Below, piece by piece: positions 1-8,215 of a stretch of DNA of 64,000 bases. Every line of letters begins with the position of its first letter. Position 1 is the first letter of the stretch. The stretch covers positions 558,001-622,000 of the forward strand of contig NZ_BEWC01000007.1 in assembly GCF_003112575.1 (NCBI RefSeq), given 5' to 3'. The stretch is from Streptomyces ardesiacus (lineage in GTDB: Bacteria; Actinomycetota; Actinomycetes; Streptomycetales; Streptomycetaceae). Position numbers and translations under genes: made by a program. The notes beneath the pieces are model-generated. The model ran no database searches. It saw only the letters and a program-made list of their open reading frames with translations, and had not been told where the DNA came from.

Positions 1-642
1 GTGGCGGGCCAGCTGGACACGGGGCTGGTGGAGCGCGAGGTCGACTCCCTGGTCGCCACCGGCGTACCGGAGGCGGTGTACGAGGCGGCGGCGGCCGTAC
101 GGCTGGAGGCGCTGCGCCCGCGCGGGGACGGCTGGACGGACCCGTTCTCGGTGCCGAGCGGCTGGCGGATGGGCGGCGAGCCGAAGCCGGCGGCCTTCCC
201 GCTGCGGGTGCCGGGAGACGAACCCGTCACCCACACCCCCCGCGGCACCCACACCGTCACCGGGGACCGGGTGACGGTCACCCTGGACGGCGTGCGGCAC
301 ACCTTCCACCGTGCCGCCGACTGGCTGGGCCGCGACGGCGACGCCTGGCACGTACGCGACCACGACCCGGTCGCCGCCTCCCTCGACCGGGCCGCCCACG
401 CGGGCGCCGACTCGCTGACCGCGCCGATGCCGGGCACGGTGACGGTGGTGAAGGTCGCCGTCGGCGACGAGGTGAGCGCCGGGCAGAGCCTGCTGGTGGT
501 GGAGGCGATGAAGATGGAGCACGTCGTCTCCGCCCCGCACGCCGGCACCGTCGCCGAGCTGGACGTGGCGCCGGGCACGACGGTCGCCATGGACCAGGTG
601 CTCGCCGTCATCACCCCCGTCGAGGAGGAGGAGAGGGCATGA
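1..642 (+). CDS. Acyl-CoA carboxylase biotin carboxylase/BCCP subunit, C-terminal part (5' truncated by window edge)
   Basis: This is the C-terminal end of an alpha subunit of an acyl-CoA carboxylase. The visible 213 residues end in a biotinyl domain with the AMKM motif (biotin-accepting lysine about residue 171 of the visible part), preceded by an Ala/Pro hinge. The ATP-grasp carboxylase domain must lie to the left, so the GTG at base 1 is not a real start. The gene overlaps the HMG-CoA lyase gene by 4 bp (ATGA). The following HMG-CoA lyase and acyl-CoA dehydrogenase make methylcrotonyl-CoA carboxylase of leucine degradation the best guess for the specificity; acetyl- or propionyl-CoA carboxylase cannot be excluded from this fragment. 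Confidence 0.88.
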   Translation: MAGQLDTGLVEREVDSLVATGVPEAVYEAAAAVRLEALRPRGDGWTDPFSVPSGWRMGGEPKPAAFPLRVPGDEPVTHTPRGTHTVTGDRVTVTLDGVRHTFHRAADWLGRDGDAWHVRDHDPVAASLDRAAHAGADSLTAPMPGTVTVVKVAVGDEVSAGQSLLVVEAMKMEHVVSAPHAGTVAELDVAPGTTVAMDQVLAVITPVEEEERA

Positions 643-1586
643 ACACCCCGGAGCTTGGCCTCCCGATGCCCGTACCGGCGAACGGCCTGCCCGCCCGCGT
701 CCGCATCCACGAGGTCGGCGCCCGCGACGGGCTGCAGAACGAGAAGGCGACCGTGCCGACGGCCGTGAAGGCGGAGTTCGTCCGCCGGCTGGCGGGCACG
801 GGCCTGACCACGATCGAGGCGACGAGCTTCGTCCACCCCAAGTGGGTCCCCCAACTGGCGGACGCGGAGGAGCTGTACCCGGAGATCTCCGGCCTGCCGG
901 TGTCGCTCCCGGTGCTGGTGCCGAACGAGAAGGGCCTGGACCGGGCCCTCGCGCTCGGCGCGCGCCGCGTCGCGGTGTTCGCCAGTGCCACGGAGTCCTT
1001 CGCCAGGGCGAACCTCAACCGCACGGTGGACGAGGCGCTGGCCATGTTCGAGCCGGTGGTGACCCGGGCGAAGGGGCAGGACGTCCACGTGCGCGGCTAC
1101 CTCTCGATGTGCTTCGGCGACCCGTGGGAGGGCCCGGTCCAGGTCCCCCAGGTCGTGCGGGTCTGCCGGGCCCTGCTGGACATGGGCTGCGACGAGCTGA
1201 GCCTCGGCGACACCATCGGGGTGGCCACCCCCGGCCATGTGACGGCCCTGCTCGGCGCGCTGTCCGAGGCCGGTGTGCCCGTCTCGGCGCTGGGCGTCCA
1301 CTTCCACGACACCTACGGCCAGGCCCTGGCCAACACCCTGGCCGCGCTCCAGCAGGGCGTCACCACGGTCGACGCCTCCGCCGGGGGCCTCGGCGGCTGC
1401 CCGTACGCGAAGTCCGCCACCGGCAACCTCGCCACCGAAGACCTCGTGTGGATGCTGCGCGGCCTCGGCATCGACACCGGGGTCGACCTCGGCCGTCTCG
1501 TCGCCACAAGCGTCTGGATGGCCGCCCACCTGGGCCGGCCCAGCCCGTCCCGCACCGTTCGAGCCCTCTCCCACCAGGAGTCGTGA
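639..1586 (+). CDS. hmgL: Hydroxymethylglutaryl-CoA lyase
   Basis: A 315-residue TIM-barrel lyase that splits HMG-CoA into acetoacetate and acetyl-CoA, the last step of leucine breakdown. Visible signature elements are the N-terminal EVGARDGLQN (Asp30 region), the metal-binding HFH pair near residues 221-223, and the catalytic GGCPYA loop with Cys254. Length is normal for the bacterial family. The ATG overlaps the stop of the carboxylase subunit, and the acyl-CoA dehydrogenase follows within a few bases, so the three genes are translationally coupled. Confidence 0.93.
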   Translation: MNTPELGLPMPVPANGLPARVRIHEVGARDGLQNEKATVPTAVKAEFVRRLAGTGLTTIEATSFVHPKWVPQLADAEELYPEISGLPVSLPVLVPNEKGLDRALALGARRVAVFASATESFARANLNRTVDEALAMFEPVVTRAKGQDVHVRGYLSMCFGDPWEGPVQVPQVVRVCRALLDMGCDELSLGDTIGVATPGHVTALLGALSEAGVPVSALGVHFHDTYGQALANTLAALQQGVTTVDASAGGLGGCPYAKSATGNLATEDLVWMLRGLGIDTGVDLGRLVATSVWMAAHLGRPSPSRTVRALSHQES

Positions 1587-1591
1587 ACAGC

Positions 1592-2752
1592 ATGGACCAC
1601 AAGCTCTCCCCGGAACTGGAAGAACTGCGCCGCACGGTCGAGGCGTTCGCGCACGACGTGGTGGCGCCGAAGATCGGCGACTTCTACGAGCGGCACGAGT
1701 TCCCGTACGAGATCGTCCGCGAGATGGGCCGCATGGGCCTGTTCGGGCTGCCGTTCCCCGAGGAGTACGGCGGCATGGGCGGCGACTACTTCGCCCTCGG
1801 CATCGCCCTGGAGGAGCTGGCCCGGGTCGACTCGTCGGTGGCGATCACCCTGGAGGCGGGCGTCTCGCTGGGCGCGATGCCGGTCCACCTCTTCGGCACC
1901 GAGGAGCAGAAGCGGCAGTGGCTGCCCCGGCTCTGCTCGGGCGAGATCCTGGGCGCGTTCGGCCTCACCGAGCCCGACGGCGGCAGCGACGCGGGCGCGA
2001 CCCGGACGACGGCCCGCCTGGACGAGGCGACGAACGAGTGGGTCGTCAACGGCACCAAGTGCTTCATCACCAACTCCGGCACGGACATCACGGGCCTGGT
2101 GACGGTCACGGCGGTCACCGGGCGCAAGCCCGACGGCCGGCCCCTGATCTCGTCGATCATCGTGCCATCGGGCACCCCGGGCTTCACGGTGGCCGCCCCG
2201 TACTCGAAGGTCGGCTGGAACGCGTCGGACACCCGTGAGCTGTCCTTCGCCGACGTCCGGGTCCCGGCCGCGAACCTGCTGGGCGAACAGGGGCGCGGCT
2301 ACGCGCAGTTCCTGCGCATCCTGGACGAGGGCCGGGTGGCGATCGCCGCGCTGGGCACGGGGCTCGCGCAGGGCTGCGTGGACGAGTCGGTCGCCTACGC
2401 GAAGGAACGTCACGCCTTCGGCAAGCCCATCGGCGCCAACCAGGCCATCCAGTTCAAGATCGCCGACATGGAGATGAAGGCCCACACGTCCCGCCTCGCC
2501 TGGCGGGACGCGGCCTCGCGGCTGGTGGCGGGCGAGCCGTTCAAGAAGGAGGCGGCTCTGGCGAAGCTGTACTCGTCGACGGTCGCGGTGGACAACGCCC
2601 GGGAGGCCACCCAGATCCACGGCGGCTACGGCTTCATGAACGAGTACCCGGTGGCCCGCATGTGGCGGGACGCGAAGATCCTGGAGATCGGCGAGGGCAC
2701 CAGCGAGGTCCAGCGGATGCTGATCGCGCGGGAGCTGGGTCTGGTGAGCTGA
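1592..2752 (+). CDS. acdH: Acyl-CoA dehydrogenase (isovaleryl-CoA dehydrogenase-like)
   Basis: A 386-residue FAD-dependent acyl-CoA dehydrogenase with the two family signatures (FGLTEPDGGSDAG near residue 130 and the C-terminal GYGFMNEYPV region). A catalytic-base glutamate is expected in the GEGTSE motif about 19 residues from the end. The neighbours suggest a branched-chain (leucine/isovalerate) substrate; Streptomyces AcdH enzymes have broad specificity. The ATG follows an AGGAG by 11 bases. An in-frame GTG at 1583, overlapping the hmgL stop, sits only 2 bases from the AGGAG and is less likely. Confidence 0.92.
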   Translation: MDHKLSPELEELRRTVEAFAHDVVAPKIGDFYERHEFPYEIVREMGRMGLFGLPFPEEYGGMGGDYFALGIALEELARVDSSVAITLEAGVSLGAMPVHLFGTEEQKRQWLPRLCSGEILGAFGLTEPDGGSDAGATRTTARLDEATNEWVVNGTKCFITNSGTDITGLVTVTAVTGRKPDGRPLISSIIVPSGTPGFTVAAPYSKVGWNASDTRELSFADVRVPAANLLGEQGRGYAQFLRILDEGRVAIAALGTGLAQGCVDESVAYAKERHAFGKPIGANQAIQFKIADMEMKAHTSRLAWRDAASRLVAGEPFKKEAALAKLYSSTVAVDNAREATQIHGGYGFMNEYPVARMWRDAKILEIGEGTSEVQRMLIARELGLVS

Positions 2753-2801
2753 CCCGGAGGGCCGGGGGCGGGGCCGCAGGGCCCCACCCCTGGACAAGAT
2801 C

Positions 2802-2820
2802 TGAGGTTAGGCTAACCTAC
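2802..2820. promoter_or_regulatory. Iron box (DmdR/IdeR operator) upstream of desE
   Basis: The 19-bp segment centred on GAGGTTAGGCTAACCTA matches most of the actinobacterial iron-box consensus (TTAGGTTAGGCTAACCTAA) and lies about 57 bases upstream of desE. Iron-loaded DmdR1 is expected to repress desEF here. It differs from the perfect copy upstream of desA at its outer bases. Confidence 0.88.
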
Positions 2821-2876
2821 CTTCGAATTGTCCCGCAGAGCGCGACGCTCCGCACCGTTCGAAGGCAGTCACCACC

Positions 2877-3926
2877 ATGTCCAACGCCAGAGCCCTTCAC
2901 CCCACCCGCCGCGGAATCCTCGCCGCCGGTGGCGCCCTCGGCCTCGGTGCCGTGCTCGCGGCCTGCGGGGACGACGACGGCAGGAGCGGCGGCTCGGGCG
3001 ACGGGTCGAACAGCAACGCCACGTCGGGCCCCTGGTCCTTCAAGGACGACCGCGGCACGACCGTGAAGCTGGACAAGGTGCCGGCGAACATCGTCGCGTT
3101 CACCGGCGTCGCCGCCGCCCTCCACGACTACGGCGTCCAGGTCAAGGGCGTCTTCGGCCCGACCACGACCAAGGACGGCAAGCCCGACGTGCAGGCCGGC
3201 GACCTCGACGTGGACAAGGTCACCGTCCTCGGCAACGAGTGGGGCAAGCTCAACGTCGAGAAGTACGCCTCCCTCGCCCCCGAGGTGCTCATCACCACGA
3301 CGTTCGACACCGCGGGCACCCTGTGGTCCGTCCCGGAGGAGTCGAAGGACAAGATCGCCAAGCTCGCCCCGAGCGTGGCGATCTCCGTCTTCGACCGGCA
3401 GCTCACCCAGCCGCTCCAGCGCATGTGGGAGCTGGCCGAGTCGCTCGGCGGAGACATGAAGGCCAAGAAGGTCACCGACGCCAAGGCCGCCTTCGACAAG
3501 GCCGCCGCCCGGCTGCGCGCCGCCGCCAAGGCCCGGCCCGAGATCCGGGTGCTGGCCGGCTCCGCGAGCCCCGACCTGTTCTACGTCTCCGGCACCAACC
3601 TCTCGGTGGACCTGGAGTACTTCAAGGCCCTCGGCGTGAACTTCGTGGAGCCCTCCGAGGCGGCCAAGAAGGCCACCGGCGGCTGGTTCGAGTCCCTGAG
3701 CTGGGAGAACGTCGACAAGTACCCGGCCGACGTCATCATCATGGACGACCGCGCCTCCACCATCCAGCCCGCCGACATCACCGAGGGCACCTGGAAGAAG
3801 CTCCCCGCGGTCAAGGCCGGCCAGGTCATCGCCCGCTCCCCCGAGCCGATCCTGTCCTACGACAAGTGCACGCCCCTGCTGGACAACCTGGCCGAGGCGA
3901 TCGAGAACGCCAAGAAGGTCGGCTGA
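2877..3926 (+). CDS. desE: Ferrioxamine-binding lipoprotein of an iron-siderophore ABC transporter
   Basis: A 349-residue periplasmic-binding-type lipoprotein. The N-terminus carries a twin-arginine motif (Arg11-Arg12), a hydrophobic stretch, and a lipobox ending LAAC with Cys30, so Tat export followed by lipidation is predicted. The body has the helical-backbone Fe-siderophore binding fold (TroA/FepB type). It opens the desferrioxamine locus behind an iron box, which supports a role in capturing ferrioxamines. The matching permease and ATPase are not in this window. Confidence 0.92.
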   Translation: MSNARALHPTRRGILAAGGALGLGAVLAACGDDDGRSGGSGDGSNSNATSGPWSFKDDRGTTVKLDKVPANIVAFTGVAAALHDYGVQVKGVFGPTTTKDGKPDVQAGDLDVDKVTVLGNEWGKLNVEKYASLAPEVLITTTFDTAGTLWSVPEESKDKIAKLAPSVAISVFDRQLTQPLQRMWELAESLGGDMKAKKVTDAKAAFDKAAARLRAAAKARPEIRVLAGSASPDLFYVSGTNLSVDLEYFKALGVNFVEPSEAAKKATGGWFESLSWENVDKYPADVIIMDDRASTIQPADITEGTWKKLPAVKAGQVIARSPEPILSYDKCTPLLDNLAEAIENAKKVG

Positions 3927-3953
3927 CCCACCCCCCCTTCCCCGGAGCCCCTC

Positions 3954-4817
3954 ATGACGACGGCCGTGGCCGCCCCGTTCCGCTTCTTCTCGCTCCAGGT
4001 CGTACGGACGAGGCGGCTCGGCCCGTCCCTGGCCCGGGTCACCCTCGCGGGGCCCGACCTGAGCGCCTTCCGCTCCGACGGCCTCGACCAGTCGCTGTCG
4101 CTGTTCCTGCCGCACCCGGGGCAGGCGGAGCCCGCGGTCCCCGTGGAGCTGGGCGACGGCTGGTGGCAGGGCTGGCGCGAACTCCCGGAGGACGTACGGG
4201 CCGTGATGCGCTCGTACACGCTGCGTGCGCTGCGCCGGGACGACGAGGGGCACACCGCCGAGATCGACGTCGACTTCGTCCTGCACGGCGTGGAACCGGG
4301 GTCGGGCATCCAGCCGGGCCCCGCCGCCCGCTGGGCCGCCGACGCCGCCCCCGGCGACCGCGTGCTGGTGCTGGGCCCCGCCGTCGCCGACAACCGGGCG
4401 ATCCGCTTCCGGCCGCCCGGGGACACCGACCTCGTGGTGATCTGGGGCGACGAGACCGCCGTACCGGCCGCCTGCGCGGTGGTGGAGTCGCTGCCCGCCG
4501 GCACCCGCGCCCGGGTCTGGCTGGAGGTGCCGCACGCCGAGGACGTGCAGCACCTCGACACGGCCGCCGACGCCGAGGTCACCTGGCTGGTCCGGGACGC
4601 CGACGGCGGCGGACCCGGGGCATCCCTCGCCGCCCTCCGCGCCGCACAGCTCTCGCCCGCCGAGCACCCCTACGTCTGGCTCGCGGGCGAGTCCGGGTGC
4701 GTCAAGCAGCTCCGCCGGCATTTCGTGGGCGAGCGGGGCGTCGACCGCCGGCGCGTCACCTTCGTCGGCTACTGGCGCCGGGGCCTGACGGAGGAACAAC
4801 TCCGCGAGCAGGCCTGA
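3954..4817 (+). CDS. desF: Siderophore-interacting FAD protein (ferric-siderophore reductase)
   Basis: A 287-residue member of the ViuB/SIP family: an N-terminal FAD-binding beta-barrel (motif RSYTLRAL, about residues 85-92) followed by an NAD(P)H-binding-like domain (GDETAVPAA near 165; WLAGESG near 242). It is expected to release iron from imported ferrioxamine by reduction in the cytoplasm. It lies 27 bases after desE and so probably shares the iron-box promoter. Confidence 0.9.
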   Translation: MTTAVAAPFRFFSLQVVRTRRLGPSLARVTLAGPDLSAFRSDGLDQSLSLFLPHPGQAEPAVPVELGDGWWQGWRELPEDVRAVMRSYTLRALRRDDEGHTAEIDVDFVLHGVEPGSGIQPGPAARWAADAAPGDRVLVLGPAVADNRAIRFRPPGDTDLVVIWGDETAVPAACAVVESLPAGTRARVWLEVPHAEDVQHLDTAADAEVTWLVRDADGGGPGASLAALRAAQLSPAEHPYVWLAGESGCVKQLRRHFVGERGVDRRRVTFVGYWRRGLTEEQLREQA

Positions 4818-4878
4818 CCCCCGGCGCGGAGTCACCGTGACCGTGATCACCCACCGGCACACGCGTGATCCATTTGAG

Positions 4879-4897
4879 TTAGGTTAGGCTAACCTAA
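4879..4897. promoter_or_regulatory. Perfect iron box (DmdR/IdeR operator) upstream of desA
   Basis: The 19-bp sequence TTAGGTTAGGCTAACCTAA is a complete palindromic actinobacterial iron box. It lies 66 bases upstream of the desA ATG and should give iron-dependent repression of desABCD by DmdR1. Confidence 0.95.
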
Positions 4898-4963
4898 GTT
4901 GAAGCGGGGGAGGGTTCAGCCCTCTCCCGCCCTCTCGGACCGTCCCCACCGGAGGACCCCCAC

Positions 4964-6406
4964 ATGCGCTCGCACCTGCTCAACGACACCACCGCGGAGC
5001 AGTACCGCCGCTCCGTGACCGAAGGAGTCGAGCGGGTGGCCGCCAGAATCGCCACCACCGACCGCCCGTTCACCGGTGTCGCGGTCGACGCCCTCTCCCG
5101 GCGCATCGACGGGATCGACCTCGACCGGCCCCTGCGCGACACGGCCGCGGTCCTCGACGAGCTGGAGGACGTCTACCTCCGCGACGCCGTCTACTTCCAC
5201 CACCCCCGCTACCTCGCCCACCTCAACTGCCCGGTCGTGATACCGGCGTTGCTCGGCGAGGCGGTCCTGTCCGCCGTCAACTCCTCCCTGGACACCTGGG
5301 ACCAGTCGGCCGGCGGCACGCTCATCGAGCGGAAACTGATCGACTGGACCACCGCGCGGATCGGCCTCGGCCCGGCCGCCGACGGCGTGTTCACCTCCGG
5401 CGGCACCCAGTCCAACCTCCAGGCGCTGCTGCTCGCCCGCGAGGAGGCGAAGGCCGAGTCACTGGCCGACCTGCGGATCTTCGCCTCCGAGGTGAGCCAC
5501 TTCAGCGTGAAGAAGTCGGCGAAACTGCTCGGTCTGGGCCCCGACGCCGTCGTATCGGTCCCCGTCGACCACGACAAGCGTCTGCAGGCCGTCGCCCTCG
5601 CCCGGGAGCTGGAGCGCTGCGTGCGGGACGGCCTCGTCCCGATGGCCGTCGTCGCCACCGCCGGCACCACCGACTTCGGCTCCATCGACCCGCTGCCCGA
5701 GATCGCCGGGCTGTGCGAGCAGTACGGCGTGTGGATGCACGTGGACGCGGCCTACGGCTGCGGGCTGCTCGCCTCCCTCAAGTACCGGGACCGCATCGCC
5801 GGCATCGAGCGGGCCGACTCGGTCACCGTGGACTACCACAAGTCGTTCTTCCAGCCGGTGAGTTCGTCGGCCGTGCTGGTCCGGGACGCGGCCACCCTGC
5901 GCCACGCCACCTACCACGCGGAGTACCTCAACCCGCGCCGCATGGTGCAGGAGCGCATCCCCAACCAGGTGGACAAGTCCCTCCAGACCACCCGCCGCTT
6001 CGACGCGCTCAAGCTGTGGACGACCCTGCGCGTCATGGGCGCCGACGGCATCGGCGAACTCTTCGACGAGGTCTGCGACCTGGCCGCCGAGGGCTGGAAG
6101 CTGCTCGCCGCCGACCCGCGCTTCGACGTGGTCGTCGAGCCGTCGCTCTCCACCCTGGTCTTCCGCCACGTCCCGGCGGCCGTCACCGACCCCGCCGAGA
6201 TCGACCGCGCCAACCTCTACGCCCGCAAGGCCCTGTTCGCCTCCGGCGACGCCGTGGTCGCGGGCACCAAGGTGGCCGGACGCCACTACCTGAAGTTCAC
6301 CCTGCTCAACCCCGAGACGACCCCGGCCGACATCGCCGCCGTCCTCGACCTGATCGCCGGCCACGCCGAGCAGTACCTGGGAGACTCCCTTGACCGCGCT
6401 TCCTGA
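4964..6406 (+). CDS. desA: PLP-dependent lysine decarboxylase (cadaverine formation)
   Basis: A 480-residue group II (glutamate/DOPA-type) decarboxylase that starts desferrioxamine synthesis by turning L-lysine into cadaverine. The PLP-binding lysine is Lys293 in the motif DYHKSFF; His179 (SEVSHF) and Asp261 (HVDAAYG) fit the cofactor-stacking and pyridine-nitrogen contacts of the family. It follows the perfect iron box. Its 3' end overlaps the TTG start of desB by 17 bases. Confidence 0.94.
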   Translation: MRSHLLNDTTAEQYRRSVTEGVERVAARIATTDRPFTGVAVDALSRRIDGIDLDRPLRDTAAVLDELEDVYLRDAVYFHHPRYLAHLNCPVVIPALLGEAVLSAVNSSLDTWDQSAGGTLIERKLIDWTTARIGLGPAADGVFTSGGTQSNLQALLLAREEAKAESLADLRIFASEVSHFSVKKSAKLLGLGPDAVVSVPVDHDKRLQAVALARELERCVRDGLVPMAVVATAGTTDFGSIDPLPEIAGLCEQYGVWMHVDAAYGCGLLASLKYRDRIAGIERADSVTVDYHKSFFQPVSSSAVLVRDAATLRHATYHAEYLNPRRMVQERIPNQVDKSLQTTRRFDALKLWTTLRVMGADGIGELFDEVCDLAAEGWKLLAADPRFDVVVEPSLSTLVFRHVPAAVTDPAEIDRANLYARKALFASGDAVVAGTKVAGRHYLKFTLLNPETTPADIAAVLDLIAGHAEQYLGDSLDRAS

Positions 6407-7670
6407 AGCCAGTGCCGCCTACGACTTCGTCGGGATCGGCCTCGGTCCCTTCAACCTCGGCCTGGCCTGCCTCACCGAGCCCATCGCCGAGCTGAACGGC
6501 GTCTTCCTGGAGTCCAAGCCCGACTTCGAGTGGCACGCCGGCATGTTCCTGGACGGCGCCCACCTCCAGACCCCCTTCATGTCGGACCTGGTCACGCTGG
6601 CCGACCCGACCTCGCCGTACTCCTTCCTCAACTACCTGAAGGAGAAGGGCCGTCTCTACTCGTTCTACATCCGCGAGAACTTCTACCCGCTGCGCGTCGA
6701 GTACGACGACTACTGCCGCTGGGCCGCGCACCGGTTGAGCAGCATCCGCTTCTCCACCACGGTCACCGAGGTCACCTACGACGAGCGCGAGGAGCTGTAC
6801 GCCGTCGCCACCACCTCCGGCGACACCTACCGCGCCCGCCGCCTGGTCCTGGGCACCGGCACCCCGCCGTACGTCCCGGACGCCTGCCGGGGACTGGCGG
6901 GCGACTTCCTCCACAACTCCCGCTACCTCCAGCACCGGTCGGAGCTGGTGAAGAAGAAGTCGATCACGCTGGTCGGCAGCGGGCAGTCCGCCGCCGAGAT
7001 CTACCGGGACCTGCTGGGCGAGATCGACGTCCACGGCTACCGGCTCAACTGGGTCACCCGCTCCCCGCGCTTCTTCCCCCTCGAATACACCAAGCTCACG
7101 CTGGAGATGACCTCGCCGGAGTACGTGGACTACTACCACGCGCTGCCCGAGGACACCCGCTACCGCCTCGCCGGCGAGCAGAAGGGCCTGTTCAAGGGGA
7201 TCGACGGCGACCTGATCAACGAGATCTTCGACCTGCTCTACCAGAAGCGGCTCGGCGGTCCCGTCCCCACCCGGCTGCTCACCAACTCCGCGCTCACCAG
7301 CGCCCGCTACGCGGACGGCACCTACACGCTCGGCTTCCGCCAGGAGGAGCAGGGCGAGGACTTCGAGATCGAGACCGAGGGCCTGGTGCTGGCCACCGGC
7401 TACCGCTACACCGAGCCGGAGTTCCTCAAGCCCGTCCGCGACCGGCTGCGCTACGACTCCCGGGGCAACTTCAACATCGCCCGCAACTACGCCGTGGACG
7501 TCACGGGAAGCGGCGTCTTCCTGCAGAACGCCGGCGTCCACGCGCACAGCGTCACCAGCCCCGACCTGGGCATGGGCGCCTACCGCAACAGCTGCATCGT
7601 CCGGGAGCTGCTGGGCACCGAGTACTACCCGGTCGAGAAGACGATCGCGTTCCAGGAGTTCGCCGTATGA
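6390..7670 (+). CDS. desB: Cadaverine N-monooxygenase (FAD/NADPH)
   Basis: A 426-residue N-hydroxylating monooxygenase of the lysine/ornithine N-oxygenase family, making N-hydroxycadaverine. FAD-binding motif GIGLGPFNLG at about residues 15-24, NADPH-binding motif VGSGQSAAE near residue 195, and the C-terminal ATGYRYTEPEF motif are all present. The start is TTG at 6390, with GGGAGA five bases upstream; no ATG or GTG is available before the FAD motif. It overlaps desA by 17 bases. Confidence 0.94.
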   Translation: MTALPEASAAYDFVGIGLGPFNLGLACLTEPIAELNGVFLESKPDFEWHAGMFLDGAHLQTPFMSDLVTLADPTSPYSFLNYLKEKGRLYSFYIRENFYPLRVEYDDYCRWAAHRLSSIRFSTTVTEVTYDEREELYAVATTSGDTYRARRLVLGTGTPPYVPDACRGLAGDFLHNSRYLQHRSELVKKKSITLVGSGQSAAEIYRDLLGEIDVHGYRLNWVTRSPRFFPLEYTKLTLEMTSPEYVDYYHALPEDTRYRLAGEQKGLFKGIDGDLINEIFDLLYQKRLGGPVPTRLLTNSALTSARYADGTYTLGFRQEEQGEDFEIETEGLVLATGYRYTEPEFLKPVRDRLRYDSRGNFNIARNYAVDVTGSGVFLQNAGVHAHSVTSPDLGMGAYRNSCIVRELLGTEYYPVEKTIAFQEFAV

Positions 7671-8215
7671 GCACCACCGCCACCGCCGTCGGGGCGCTGA
7701 CGCTGCGCCCCGTCGACCCGCTGAACGACGCCGTGCTGCTGCACGGCTGGCTCACCCACCCCAAGTCCGCGTTCTGGATGATGCAGGACGCGAAACTGGT
7801 GGACGTCGAGCGGGCGTACATGGAGCTGGCCGCCGACGAGCACCAGCAGGCCCACCTCGGCCTGCACGACGGCGTCCCGGCCTTCCTGATGGAGCGCTAC
7901 GACCCCGCCCACCGCGAGCTGGTCGGGCTGTACGAGCCCGAGCCGGGCGACGTCGGCATGCACTTCCTCGTCGCGCCGACCGACCGGCCCGTGCACGGCT
8001 TCACCCGCGCCGTGATCACCGCCGTGATGACCGAGCTGTTCGCCGACCCGGCCACCCGGCGGGTCGTCGTCGAGCCGGACGTCACCAACACCGCCGTCCA
8101 CGCCCTGAACGCAGCCGTCGGATTCGTGCCCGCGCGCGAGATCCAGAAGCCGGAGAAGAAGGCGTTGCTGAGCTTCTGCACCCGCGAGCAGTTCGAGAGG
8201 GCGGTGTCCGCATGA
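7667..8215 (+). CDS. desC: N-hydroxycadaverine acyltransferase
   Basis: A 182-residue GNAT-fold siderophore acyltransferase (AlcB/IucB-like) that transfers succinyl or acetyl from CoA to N-hydroxycadaverine. The N-terminal segment LTLRPVDPLNDAVLLHGW and the C-terminal NTAVHALNAAVGF region are typical. The ATG at 7667 overlaps the desB stop (ATGA) and the gene overlaps desD by 4 bp, so it sits inside one translationally coupled unit. Confidence 0.93.
   Translation: MSTTATAVGALTLRPVDPLNDAVLLHGWLTHPKSAFWMMQDAKLVDVERAYMELAADEHQQAHLGLHDGVPAFLMERYDPAHRELVGLYEPEPGDVGMHFLVAPTDRPVHGFTRAVITAVMTELFADPATRRVVVEPDVTNTAVHALNAAVGFVPAREIQKPEKKALLSFCTREQFERAVSA

Noticed and set aside
2817..4862. Long minus-strand reading frame opposite desE-desF
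   Set aside because: It is the shadow of two clear plus-strand genes with recognisable families; its composition is the Gly/Arg/Val-rich pattern of antisense frames in high-GC DNA.
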